The position numbers were made by a program, and so were the translations under genes. From NCBI RefSeq assembly GCF_009870125.1, contig NC_046679.1, positions 24,242,001-24,306,000 of the forward strand: a stretch of DNA of 64,000 nt. The letters are read 5' to 3'. The number at the start of each line of letters is the position of its first letter. Positions within the stretch are counted from its first letter, which is position 1. Shown in pieces: positions 12,901-25,659 of this stretch. The notes below the pieces were generated by a model. That model ran no database searches. It was not told where the DNA came from and was given only the letters and a program-made list of their open reading frames with translations. The DNA is from Drosophila pseudoobscura. Its lineage: Eukaryota; Arthropoda; Insecta; Diptera; Drosophilidae.

Positions 12901-15900
12901 ATCGGCCTTCCATCCAAAGCGTAGTCGAAAAAAATCATAAAAATAGACGGAAAACAGATTCCGAAAATAAAAACCGAATCTGCCTATGTTCACCGTCAAA
13001 TGCTGAAATCAAATTTATGGAAATAAATGAATACCATTTACATAGCTGAACTTTTTATTCATAAAATCCAGCCCCAAAGCGTGACGATAGATTCAGCCCT
13101 TATATTCGAATTCCCCAACTGGCCACTTCTCCATTATACAAAAACTGTGGAGGATACAGCAACAGGCATTCATTTCAGAGGTGTTTTCAATGTTATTGTC
13201 CAGTCCCTTTGCAATCCTCAAATACAGTGCCTTAGACCAGTTATAGTAAAACATCTTCTATTGCGGATTGTCGCAGGTTAGTTAGCAGTTGAAGGTCCTG
13301 CATTCTATTCAAAAGTTGTCCCTAGAAAAGGCTTCTGAGTTCTTCGCAACGTCAACCATATTTAATTGAAAAAAAGATGCACTTGATAGTTAAATGCGTA
13401 TTTCTTACCAGGGTCAAAACGATTTTATATCCTATGTATTCCAATTACTCCACAATTGCTGGAGGCATTGTATCTTGTTTTTGTACAGAAACAAGAACGA
13501 AGAACAAATGGCAGCAACGTTGCATCCGCAAAGCCTCTCAGCCGAAAATAAACTGCATTCAGTTGATGGATCTCTACCAGGATCTGAACTTAATCCCGAA
13601 TCTGGTCATACACCGCCAGATTTAAGAGAGCTGCTCTTATGGACGAAATAGTATATCACAAAATACCGATCAATATTTTTTTCCGCTTGCGATCGTGGTT
13701 GAATGCCCGAAGGCAGTGCTGTTGAAGAATCCCCACATGAAGAAGGTTCACGAAACTACAAGAATAAACTATAAGATTTATTTTGGCTTGAGCTCATCTG
13801 AACTCAATTTATTGATAAGAATGGAATGATAAAGCTGCCTTCACGACCGATTTGAGCTGAAGATCTTCTCCAAGATGGATCAGAATTTTGTTCAAGATAT
13901 ATGAAAGTATTCCCTGTGGCCAAAGCAAACATTACTGCAATCTATGCTTTTGTAAGGCAATCTTTCTCTATCTTTATGCCTTCTGATAGTTCGTATTTTG
14001 TTATGATGACATTATGCGTTCCAGTGAATGACAATCGAATGGCCCCGCCCTCTTTTTGGTACAATATTTTAAACTGAAATTCTGTCATGGTGTTTTGGTT
14101 TGTTTTCTACTGTAAAAGCTAGATGATATTTTGATTCCTTTTTTCCTGCATTCCATTCCGCATTTTTTTTTTTGCTCCATATAACTGACGTTGGTCGTAT
14201 CTCCATTTTGCAACATTTTTTTGTGCATTTTGTTTGGGTTTGCTTGTAAATTGCAAATGACGATTTCCACACGCTCTTTCTCTCTTTCCGTTTTTCAACT
14301 GACTGTCTCTCTTTCAGTTTTCTCCCCCCTTTTTCCACTGCCTGTAACGCATTCTGCAACTGTTTTTTATGGCATGTGGAAATTAGAAAATCATTTTGTA
14401 TGGCTTTCGAAGGCAGCAGCTCTTTTTTCTGTTGAAGCATTCCGTTGTTGTTGGCTGTTGGCTGAACTTTGCATAAATAGTTTCAAAAGCATTACGCACA
14501 CACAGCGCACACGCATAGAGCACACACACGCACACTCAAACACACATATACACAGATGCCAAATTAAACTTCCTGTCTGTCCAAATGGAAAACTTTACAC
14601 AAATGTGTACAATTCGCATTTATTTTAATGCATAAATTTGTCACCCAACCTCGTACTCGTACTCGTACTTATCCCTGCTTCTGTTTCTTGTTCCTGGTTC
14701 TGGAAAGACCCTCCATTAAATCACAAACAAATTTCGTCGTGCTCCACTAGTGGAAGTGAATGTTATACAAATTGATTTTTGATAAGCGACCCCCAAGAAA
14801 ACAGGCGCCCCCATCCATAGAGAGAGCGAGAGCAAACGAGAGACACGAACAGGAGAAGAGATTAAATCCCAATAAACGGACAAAACAAAGCACAACAAAC
14901 GAGACAGGTTTCGAGAGGCAGAAATCGTAGATACCCTTAAAGAACATTTTTCTGATGGTATCTATAGGAATAGCTATGATATGCTCAATCGATTGTTGTC
15001 AACATTGTTTACAAATTCGGTTTCCCAAAGTCAACCATCATCTGAATAAAAAGAGATATACACAGGAAGAACTTGGGCTCAGATATAGATTACGAATCCG
15101 TGTATATACCTTATAAAATAAAAAAACACTTCCTATTCTGCCTACAAGGCTCTCTTAAGTATCATAGTACCCCTCCCCCCTTAAGAGTATTCCAAAAACA
15201 AGGCGAAAGTAAGTCAAAGTAGGGGCAAAAGCATAGGAAAATATATGACAACCACAAAGATAATGTTGGCAAACTTTTATAAGCAACAACATGGCGCTAT
15301 CTGTATAGAGGGAGGGGTGGGTATTTGGGGTAGGGGTAGCTCGAGGTGATGGCAAGTTCATAATGAAAATGCGTTTTCATAGAGAACTTTTCCCGCTGGC
15401 GGCGCAATGGAAAACGTTGATTGATTTTGTGTTGGCCTTCGTTGACAGACAGCTGACAGTCCTTGCGGGAGGGAGGTAGTATGTCATGACTTATGGTTCC
15501 TCCTTCCTCGTGGTTGTGGCTATTGCTTAATTAAAGTGGTAGCACGATGGATGAACGGACTGGTACTCATTATCAGCACTTAATCAATCTAAAGAAGTTA
15601 AAAGCGTTTGTCTAGAATGAAAAGTGGTAGGGATTGGCAGCAAGGGATATAAATAGATGTCATATCATCAAGAATTCAACAACTTTCACAATTAAATTGG
15701 CTCTCAAAGACCCTTGATTGTTTATAGGTATAGGGAAATATATAGGGATCCCACCGATCCATAGAGCTATCCCCTTTTGGTTATGCAAATATTATTCTTA
15801 ATTTGCTTCACAAACCGCCAGATTCCGATGGCTGTGCGATGATACAGGTGTGCGCCGCATCCGTATCCGGGCATGAAACCAACATTGCCGTGGCCGTCGG

Positions 15901-18900
15901 AGCAAAAACAAATCACAGGCACTGTTTGAAACGGAAAAGTTTTTAATGAGTTGCTACGGGGCCACAACCTGAGGGCGAGAGATGTGCCGGCAGGCAGCAC
16001 TCACTTGCGGGCGCTTTTTTCCAATAATTTAACGCGCGTTGCGTATACGCAGCGTAAACGTAGCCCAAAACGCAACCGCACATGCCACTTGCTGCACAAT
16101 CCAATCAAAAGTTTACAATTTACGCTCGAAATGTTGCGCCTGGAACGCGACACACATTGATAGGCGTCCACCCCCGTCCGTCCGCCCACGGCATCAGTAT
16201 CTCTTACAGACAGACAGTCTCCCTATTTCTCTGTTTCTCCGTCTCTCTATAGCTCAGTAAGTGAGTGCAGGGCGTACAAAAAATGTATTCATCGCTTTAA
16301 ATACTTTTCGTGCATGTATGTGCGGGAGAAAGTTTTTCCGTCTAGGCCCGGCTGTGAAGCGTGTCAAAGCCGCTTAGCAGCCTCAACGGGAAAGCGGAAA
16401 AGCCCAAAAGAAAAGCTCATGCCACAGCACAGCAATCTCCGTTCCGAGTGCCCCGTGTATTCATTTTCTTTGATGATTATGATTTAAGATAATTGCAGGC
16501 CCCTCCCCGTATACATCTTTATATATATATACATCTTGATATGTGGATACACATGTTTTTACACTCAATTACAATTTACTTAACTCTGCAGCAGTTTTAT
16601 TATGCAAAATGTTCGAAGTAGCAGCAGAGGAAGGGAGACAGGAGAGTGGTTGTCCAGAAGACACATACAATCAGGGACCTTTGACCTGGACCTGGACATC
16701 GGGAAAGGGTTCATGGGGCTATCCAGGCCAATAATTAATTACTTTCACATGCACAAAGGCGGATGTCGAGTATTGATACGGTTGTAAGGGCATACAGCAT
16801 GAGGATATGAGTGTGTGCATTCGAATGGTAATCAGAGTCCTGCGAGACCCGTGGAGAAATTTTGGATAGTAGGAGATCACCCTCTAACGGTCGATGGATG
16901 CCACAAACCCCCACTTAGGTATTCATTGCACACGACAGCTGCAGCAACGAAGCTCCGGCCAAGTGGCAGACACGCCTCCTTTGGAAACGCGAAGCCCGGT
17001 TGTATTGCCTCTCTGTGGCCGCCGCTGACGCTCCTTGGCAACTGCTGGTAGCGACATCGTGGCGCAACTGCAACTCTATTAGGATCCATCAATGTCAGCC
17101 AATTTATGCGCATATTAAAAATGCGGTCTGCCGATGACAAACACAGGACGATAGCACACACGCAAGGATGGTAGCTAGAATGGTTGCTAGAGCCCATATA
17201 TAGAGCCCGGTATAGGGACGTGGACTACTGGCGTCACGACGCACGTGGCGCGCACAATGGCAAACATATGACGATGCGCAAAATTGAGGAACAAGTCGCA
17301 AACGTGACAAAAGCAGAAGCTGCACACAGAAGCAGAAACCGAAAGACGCACATGGAGCACTCCGAAGCACACTGAACAAAAATAGAAAGGACTGCATTGA
17401 AGGAAAGGAGGGTTCTACTGAAAAAGGCAGGAAAGCAGGTGCCTCGCTTAACGTTGTGAGTGGAAATTTACTCTTGAAGAATAGCCGTGCTACAGTGAAA
17501 TTTATCCTATTAAATCGTTGTTTTATGAACAAAATTAAAAGTAAGGAAAGTTGGTTATTTTCTTGAAAATACATATAGTAACTTTCTAAGAAGGATATAT
17601 CGGAAAAGCATCGATCTCTTGGCTCTTTAAATCGATCCATCATTTCACTCATAAACATAACTATTTATCAACAAAAGTTGTTCAATTTATATCTCTTTTT
17701 ATGTGGATAACAAACTAGTTTTTCCAAGTGACAGAAGTACATACATATATCTAGAGCTTTGGCTACATAAAATGTAACTTTAATGCAGTTCAGTCAAGAA
17801 GAGAACGAGGTGGAAAGATGGGCCGCCACTGATGCGATTAGTGTGGGTGGGTGGTGGTTGTGGGGGCATGCTCCCGCCCACAGGAGCAGAGGAAGCACAC
17901 TCCGATGCCAATTATGACAAATGCATAGAATCGAGTTGAACTGAATATCCTTATCAACGAACGCACCAGGTACACCAGTCGAATGGGTATTTCCCCCTCG
18001 GCTTATCGCCGAGGAACAGGTGTGAGAGTCCATTTGTGTGTGGATTTGTTATGGGATCCCCTCCCCCTCGGACAGGAGCACTAGCAATGCTCCACAGAGG
18101 TTGAAACTAGACAAAATTTAAACTTAATTTGCTCCAGCAGCGCCACAGGGTTTCATTTTAAAGATTATAAATTCTACTGGTCAAAGGACCAGCTCAGCCA
18201 GAGATAGTACAAGATTGACCAGGAGCCACCACAGCACACATCAAAATGCAATTCATTAACTTTATAACCTCAGAAATGAGTTGACCGCAGACCAATAAAA
18301 CCAGAATGAAATATTTACCAAAATGTTGGATCTTGCTTGTCGCCAATGCAGCCAATTGAAGCTATGGAAGTCAAGCTGTGACATTCTGTACAAATACATA
18401 TCCAAACGAATATATGTACAAGTGTATATAAGGATTTGTATGTGTGAATGTGGTGAGCCTTTTGGGTTTCGTTGAACGAGAAAGCAGGGAGAAACCATTG
18501 AAGGGAGACCATGTGAAAACTGGAACTGACACAATAAGGATGATTATGGCAAGACCATAGAATAATTATTAATTCCAATCAATTTTATCCACCCACTTAC
18601 ACACTACGACAACGGATGCGTATACGTTTACGTATAGAAAGGAACATAAATTTCGATCGATTGCATTTAAATTGCAATTTGTGGGGAGGCCACAAGATGC
18701 AAACCAAAGATTTATTTCAGGAGATAGGACAAGTCATTGGCTGTAATATTTAAAGAGTTCTCAATAATATGATAGCCAAGGAAAACAATTTGTGTTTTAA
18801 GATAAGAAGGCTAATAAAGAGTGCATGGATAGGAAGTATTAAGAAGGAATTCTAACAATTTTATTGCCCGTTACAGATTACACTATGCCACAGCATTTTT

Positions 18901-20736
18901 ACTACATGAATTAACCTAACTCGAGATAACTCCTTTAAGGATGATTTAAAATCGATTACTGCTTAACTATACGATAGCTCGATTACCTTTACGATAACTG
19001 TGTAGATCGTTAGGTAAGCTTACTCCAAGACAATTTCGTAACAATTCTAGAATCTCTAATAGCAAAACGGCATTGTTAGCTCCATTTTGGTAGTTTATCT
19101 CGTTGTAATAGACCATGTTCGACTCAAGCTTTATTCTATGTACTCCTACATACGTATGTAGATTGTTAGGCATCGAACCTTCGATTGTGTGCTACCCATA
19201 AATATGTAACGCACTGTCTGTAGCTGGCATGGGACTGCAGAGCTCTTTAATTTATGCAAATTTGACCCACAGTCAGGCTATGGGGGCTGTGTGTACTTCC
19301 CATTGTATTTGCCCCCCACAAAATGCATTGTTCCATTCACATATATGTACGAGTCTCCCCATACATACACATATGTGTATGTGTGTTATGTTTGTTCTTG
19401 TTTAATATTTAAACAATCATTTGCTGTTCCGTCTCTCCTCCACAGCGAGAGGCTGCCATGGAGGACATGTCTGTGCTGAAATTTGGGTCATGGCGAGAGC
19501 ATTTGTTATGATTATTATTAACCCTGTTGCTGTTGCTGTTACGAGCAGCAGCAGCAGCTCCCAGCTCCCAGCCTGGGTATTAGGCTAATTTTGTTGTATA
19601 TATTTCACACAATTTAAGTTTGTCAGCTTAGGATCTAGAGAGCTGTCGATCTACAAAAATTACCTACCCCAGAGGCCCAAAGGACAACAGTGCGTATGGG
19701 CAATGTAAGAGCCATTAAAGAATTAATCTTTTGGTTTGCTTTCGGTTCGGTTGCATGGCTCATTGAGTCCACACTCACTCGTAAGTAATTCCATTCCGAC
19801 TCATTATCTCATTTGATTTGATTTGTCGTTAATCAAAACATAACAAAGCTGCACACACAGCTCCAGCGACTGTCAAAGACAGGCCAGACATGTCCTATGT
19901 ATAGACGTATGTACATATGTGTCTGCCTGTCTGTTTGTTAAAGACAAACAGAGTACCTCCAGCTGGCGGTCTGGCCTCCCCTTGTGCACAAACTTTCCAC
20001 TTTGCAATTTTCACGCACAAAATTACACAAATCAGTGGACAAAAATCAGCAAACATGTGTCAAATATTAACCAAATTATTTAAGTACGAGAAAAACGCAT
20101 TTAACATTGCTTTTCCAACAATTCCGAGCCTGGGAAAACTCTCCGTTCCACGTAAAACGCCAATAAACTGCGAGCGTCAAAGTTTTTTCGCTGAAAAAAA
20201 GTTGGAAAAGTTGAAGGCGCCTGTGGGGGTGGGTGGAAAAGTGGAATTTTCGACACATATTTTGGGTGCGTGCTCATGTGGGAGTTTTGACATCAAACTA
20301 AATGCAGGTGCTGCGCAAAGGAAAAATAAACTCAAATTTCATTGCCTACAATATTATTTTTCAGCTTAGATTTCTATTCTTTTAGGCCTCCAAAATATCC
20401 CCCTTTCAACGAGTCATTCCGCATCATCCGCCTATCAGTTGATATTTCCCACAGCTCAAGTTAAATTAAGTTTATTATGTTTTTGGAGCCGAGGGTACGG
20501 ATACCCCAAGCATGTGTGTGCTGCCAAGGAAAGTGGCACATTGCCAGCAGAGGGCAATGGCAGCGGCAACGGACAAAAAAAAAAGGGAAAATATAGAGGG
20601 AAAAAATACCATGGAGAAGTAGAATACACATCGCGGCCTTATCATTGCACATTTCACTGTTGGTGTAACAATTACGCCAAAGCCAACAACAACATTTGGC
20701 AAACATTCAAAAATGCCAGTAGCCAAAATATATAGA
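9971..20736. other. Gene-free stretch, middle part
   Basis: No credible coding exon is visible. The longest open frame (about 225 codons from 10441, plus strand) crosses CA/TG repeats, has no family resemblance and contains repeated Cys/Thr/His tracts, so I treat it as chance. Minor features are a CA run at 10935-10954 and a CTCGTA repeat near 14650. The 12.5-13.9 kb part is less repetitive and could hold a decayed transposon, but I cannot assign one. Confidence 0.55.
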
Positions 20737-20738
20737 CA

Positions 20739-20771
<33 letters not shown>
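20737..20771. repeat. (AC)n microsatellite
   Basis: A perfect AC dinucleotide run of about 16 units. A (CT)n run of about 11 units follows at 21052-21074. Confidence 0.95.
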
Positions 20772-20774
<3 letters not shown>

Positions 20775-21051
20775 CCAGGCCCCATCTATGGAGGAGAGCA
20801 GAACCCCACTGCTTCCGACGCCCTGTTTTCCTGCTACAAATGTTTTTGATAATATGCAACAATGCAACAAACTAACCAACGAAAGCTTTTACTGTACATA
20901 CATACACATATACGTATGTACATATGTATATGTGTTCAGGTATACATATATTCATACATAATTGCTTTGTTTACTGGGGTTTTTGTGGAGACATAAGGTT
21001 TTCGGGCAGGAAATTGGCACACAGACCCCTTCCTTTTTTTTAGTCTCAAAC

Positions 21052-21074
21052 CTCTCTCTCTCTCTCTCTCTCTC
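21052..21074. repeat. (CT)n microsatellite
   Basis: A perfect CT dinucleotide run. Its reverse complement is a GA run of the GAGA-factor type, but no promoter is evident beside it. Confidence 0.9.
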
Positions 21075-21856
21075 GCTTGCTCTCGCTATAGATAAACCCA
21101 ACGAATGGGGTCGCCACCGAAATGCAAAACGGAAACCCAAGGACCTTGCTCCACAGCCACAAGGCGCTGCGGCTTTGCATATACTCGTTCTCGTACGTAT
21201 CTCCATCTCCTCTATATACACATGTACGCGGATTAATCTGCATAGGCATTAGCCGCAAATAACTAGAGTTGAAGAAAAAGCGAAAGCTAGATATTCTCAC
21301 TGGAAAAATATGTACATACTCGTACCTTTGTTTAATGTTCGAAAAAATTAAAATACATTCTATTCGCAATTACTATTATCGTTAAGTGCTATTTGGTAGT
21401 GGCTTTAATTTTATCCGCATTCTTTATGCACTTGGTATTATTGTTGTTAGTATTCTTGAACATTTTCACAATTTTACAATTCCATGGTTCTTTGTTTTTA
21501 AGTTATCTGCTCCGTATTTCTACCCCGTTAAATTTTAATTTTTTTACTTTTAGAATTTCTTTTGTAGTATTTTTCCATCAAACCTATGGTATTTTGAAGT
21601 TTTGGTATTTTAACTCATTCCTTTAAGTGCAGTATTATTATTTTTACAAAATGTTTTATTTTTGTTTATTGATTATTTATTATTATTTACTTTACTATTA
21701 TTTACTTTACTATTAGTTATTATTATTATTATTTTAAAAATTTGTTTAAATATTATTATGTAAGAGAGGAAGAGTTATTCGTTCTTGAAGGTAACAATTA
21801 GTATGTGTTTATGTTATCGTAAAATATGGCTCAAATATATAATTTATATGATATAC

Positions 21857-22073
21857 AAACTTAAAAACATAGTCAATCAATATAAATTTCAATGGCACCT
21901 CCCAGAAACAAATTTACCTTTAAATATTTCTAAAATAAACAAAAACTGAAGCTTTGAATAGGAAAACTTAAAAACAAAGTCAATCAATACAAATTTCAAT
22001 GGCAGCTCCCAGAAACAAATTCACCTGTAAATATTTCTAAAATAAACAAAAACTGAAGCTTTGAATTGGAAAA
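21857..22073. repeat. 107-bp direct tandem duplication (two copies)
   Basis: Two adjacent copies begin with AAACTTAAAAACAWAGTCAA at 21857 and 21964. They run through ATTTCAATGGCA, CTCCCAGAAACAAATT and AACTGAAGCTTTGAAT. The copies differ at only a handful of positions, so the duplication is fairly recent. I see no ORF or obvious hairpin fold, and the surrounding DNA is very AT-rich. Confidence 0.9.
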
Positions 22074-24261
22074 TAGGATTACATTAAAATTGCATAATAA
22101 GAGCTATATTTGAAACTTAAATAAGTGCAGTCCACTCTGAAGTATTGGCCCCATTTCGCTTACCTTGACAACCAGTCAAACATTTGTACATGCTCGTATG
22201 TATGTTTTTTCATAACATACATATTTAATATTGAAAACAAAATCAATGAATAATTTGCCAGCTATTGTATGTATGTATGAATTTTTGTTTCTGAATTTTT
22301 GGTTTTTTTTTTTGTGCCAAAACCTGTTCTATGCATAAACATTTGGCAAAATGGAAATAATAGAAGCTTTTCCAGTGGCAAAAACAAAAAACTTTAAGTG
22401 GCAAATAGAAATGCATTAAAATTGCATACCGCTGACAGCCTGAGGGGGCAGCGACTGTAACAACAATTTATTAAATTAATTTTGGTTTAACATTACAAAT
22501 GCCATTAAGGAGTGAAAAATTGTGCGTAGCGTGGGATAAATTTAAAATGCTAATTGCATTTGAGAATAAATCTCATATGGCCATATATTTCAGGGACGTA
22601 CACGGACATGGACACAGCCCCCCGCACACACACACACAAACACATCTGAACGGAAACTTTGTATGCTCGTATAAATGCTCTTCATTAACGTTGCTGTATG
22701 GAATAGTAATGTAAATTTCATTAGGAATGCGATACGCAAATGAGGTCAAATAGTCAGAGTCCAGTATCCTTGCAACCCCGGAATCGGAGTCAGAGTGAGA
22801 GCTAGAGTGTTTCTCCATTTGATCCACATCATCAGCATTTGGCTGTCATCCCACTCTCTTTGCTTCGTTGAATTGCATTTAATTGCAACATACTAGGAGT
22901 GTTTTCCGAAGGAAAAACGGATAAAAAAAAAGCAAAAGATGAAATAAGCAAGCAAATGGAAAACAATGCCAGCCAGCAACTCTGGCATTCTTTGAGAGCT
23001 GCAAAACAGTTGATCCGAAACTACCAGTCGCATCCGTACTCAGAACTCAGGCTGGGTGTCAGTTTCAAAGAAGAAATAGGAATCCATCCGTATGGGTTGC
23101 AGTCAGGGGATATGGGGGATGTGTGTGTGTAAACAGGCAATAGGCAAAAACCAAAGCTAAAATACAGACACTGGTCCAGAGGCAAAGAAAGGATGAGCGA
23201 CAGAGCGACAGTGTTTCTTTGTCTTACACAAAAAAAAAAACATAACCACAAAAATAGAGAGCACAAGACAGAGATTCGAGCCTTGGCATACCCTTGAATA
23301 CTAATAAAAGGTAAATACATACAATGTTTAGAAATTGAGCATCTTTTTCTCGTAGGGTTGACTGGACTAGTGGAGGATATTTACACTCGTACACCATTTC
23401 ATTCACTTTTATTCTACGTATACGTAGCAACATTACGCTTGACTGATACCTTTTTAGAGGGTGCGAATCAGCAGGAAATGAAAGACAATCCTTACTCTTG
23501 CTCGTATAGTGTTTCCCTATCTTACCAGCTCCATCTCTCACATACCGCTTCTTTTCTAGTCTCGTGTTTGTTGCATGTCAAGTTAAATGCTGTCACTGCA
23601 CAAAGGCACACTCGTATCCAGATGTGCTATAAAGATGCCTGGATTTGATACTGTTCTACTATGAACCACATAAAGTGCACATGGCTATGTGTGTGTGCGG
23701 CTGATCTACTGAAGTGTGCCAAATAAATTTCCGCAGAGCAATCGTACATTGTATAATAGATTTAGGATAAAGATAGTTCTGAAATAAGTAATAGTATTAC
23801 TTGAAATTTTTGTTGTTTATGCTCTAAAGAAATTCATTAAAGATCCTGATAGATCCAAGAAATACTTACATTATAAGATAAGGTTTTTCAAAAGATATAA
23901 GAATTCCCAAGAAAATTCCAGCCAAAGATCGTATCCGCTTAGAGAACATTTCCTATTCGTCCCCATGTCCATTCAAAGTCTCATTTGGGGTCGTACTAAT
24001 CGCTGACATTTGTGAGCAGAAGATATAGCAGAGTAGGGAGCACTGTGTAGCCCATTAATTGGGGGAGTCATCGATTTCGACTTAGGCTCAATTAGACACG
24101 CCCCCTGAATGACCAACTGTAACGGTTCACAACGCACTAATTGAGAGATGCTCGCTCGCCTCCGTGCATGGCAATCAAAGAGGCGTGGCACTTGTCAAGT
24201 GTGTGGCAACAGTAAATTATTAAATCATCGATGTCCAGGTCGGGCTCTACCCCATTTTGGG
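22074..24261. other. Gene-free stretch upstream of the odorant receptor
   Basis: No exon is supported here. The region would hold any upstream regulatory sequence of the receptor gene, but specific transcription-factor sites cannot be called by eye. Confidence 0.5.
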
Positions 24262-24263
24262 GG

Positions 24264-24273
24264 TATATATAAG
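24264..24273 (+). promoter_or_regulatory. TATA box of the odorant receptor gene
   Basis: TATATATAAG matches the TATA consensus (TATATAAG at 24266-24273) and lies only 23-38 bp upstream of the two candidate ATGs at 24289 and 24304. With a normal 30-bp TATA-to-start distance, transcription would begin near 24296. That favours the second ATG with a very short leader. The promoter type is inferred; no initiator matches perfectly. Confidence 0.5.
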
Positions 24274-24288
24274 AGCGGAAACACAGTA

Positions 24289-25659
24289 ATGACTGCAATC
24301 ACAATGGAAGGTACCGGGAAAACACCATCAACAGTGGAGAAAGCGGAAAAGTCGGAACCCATTACAACGGAAAGGTTCTTAAGGTATGCAAACATATTTT
24401 ACCTGTCCATAGGAATGGAGGCCTACGACCATCAGGGGCGCCGAAAGATGATCGAGCTCATTCTCCGCTGTATATTTATCGCACTCATCTTGAACCTGAA
24501 TGCCGTGCTCCTTTCCGAATTGATTTACGTATTCCTGGCGATTGGAAAGGGCACAAACTTCCTGGAGGCCACAATGAATCTATCTTTCATTGGCTTCGTG
24601 ATCGTTGGGGATCTCAAGGTGTGGCACATCTGGCGGAAGAGGGATCAACTCACCAATGTCGTGCGGGAGATGGAGAAGCTGCATCCCAAGGAGGGGCATC
24701 ACCAGAAGGCCTACGACGTGGAAAGTCATCTGAGTGGATATAGTCGCTACAGCAAGTTCTACTTCGGCATGCACCTGGTGCTGATCTGGACGTACAACCT
24801 CTACTGGGCCGTCTACTATCTCGTCTGCGATTTCTGGTTGGGCATACGCCATTTCGTGAGGATGCTCCCCTACTACTGCTGGGTTCCATGGGACTGGAGC
24901 ACCAACTCCAGCTACTATCTGATGTACGTGTCCCAGAATATGGCAGGACAGACGTGTCTCTCAGGACAACTGGCCGCCGATCTGATGATGTGCGCTCTCG
25001 TCACTCTGCTGGTGATGCACTTCATTCGCCTGGGCCGTGGCATCGAGGAGCATGTGGCTGGGTTACTCTCACCGCAACAGGATCTGGAGTTCCTTCAGGC
25101 AGCTGTCGTCTACCATCAGCGGCTCCTGCAGCTGTGCCACAACATCAACGAGATCTTTGGCGTGTCACTGCTCTGCAATTTCGTGTCCTCTGCATTTATC
25201 ATCTGCTTTGTGGGCTTCCAGATGACAATTGGTGGAAAGATCGATAATCTAGTGATGCTTGTCCTCTTTCTGTTCTGTGCCTTGGTACAGGTCTTTATGA
25301 TCACCACCTACGCACAGCGATTGCTTGATGCGGTGAGTGGGGAAAGGTTTCATTTACTCTTCTTCAAGTCTTACCCTTTCCTTTCTTTGCAGAGCGAGCG
25401 CATAGGTGAAGCTGTCTACAATCACGACTGGTTCCAGGCAGACCTTCCGTATCGGAAAATGCTGATTTTTATGGTAAGGCGATCCCAACAGGCTAGTCGC
25501 CTGAAGGCCACCATATTTCTCAATGTATCGCTGGTCACAGTCTCAGATGTAAGTTTTGGACTGCAAAATGTCTTGGCATCAAATTGATTCCCTTTCTTTC
25601 AGCTCCTACAATTATCCTACAAATTCTTTGCCCTTTTGCGGACAATGTATGTGAAGTAG
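24289..25659 (+). CDS. Or83c: Seven-transmembrane odorant receptor, probably Or83c
   Basis: This encodes an insect odorant receptor, a ligand-tuning subunit that forms a cation channel with Orco in olfactory neuron dendrites. Three coding exons are inferred: 24289-25332, 25393-25548 and 25603-25659. They are joined at phase-0 GTGAGT and GTAAGT donors and give 418 residues, or 413 from the in-frame ATG at 24304 that the nearby TATA box favours. Hydrophobic segments lie near residues 55-80, 92-112, 157-178, 225-250, 295-320, 325-348 and 380-405. The C-terminal part has the family pattern GEAVYNHDWF, then RKMLIFMVRRSQ, then LLQLSYKFFALLRTMY. The two short 3' introns fit Drosophila Or genes. Assignment to Or83c rests on remembered similarity and on kra, Vha26 and Or83c sharing melanogaster division 83. 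The family is secure; the orthologue call is less so. No frame breaks are visible. Confidence 0.85.

Noticed and set aside
14069-14440. 123-codon Lys/Gln-rich minus-strand frame
   Set aside because: It is the reverse of a T/C-rich tract; basic low-complexity frames of this sort are common in such DNA.
15767-16000. Minus-strand frame with a Gly/Cys/His-rich segment
   Set aside because: It looked briefly like a conserved peptide, but there is no family match or exon signal.
19917-20369. 150-codon plus-strand frame
   Set aside because: No recognisable motif, irregular composition and no promoter or splice context.
24148-24288. Upstream in-frame ATG extending the odorant receptor N-terminus
   Set aside because: The extension crosses the TATA box and is basic and Cys-rich, unlike odorant receptor N-termini.
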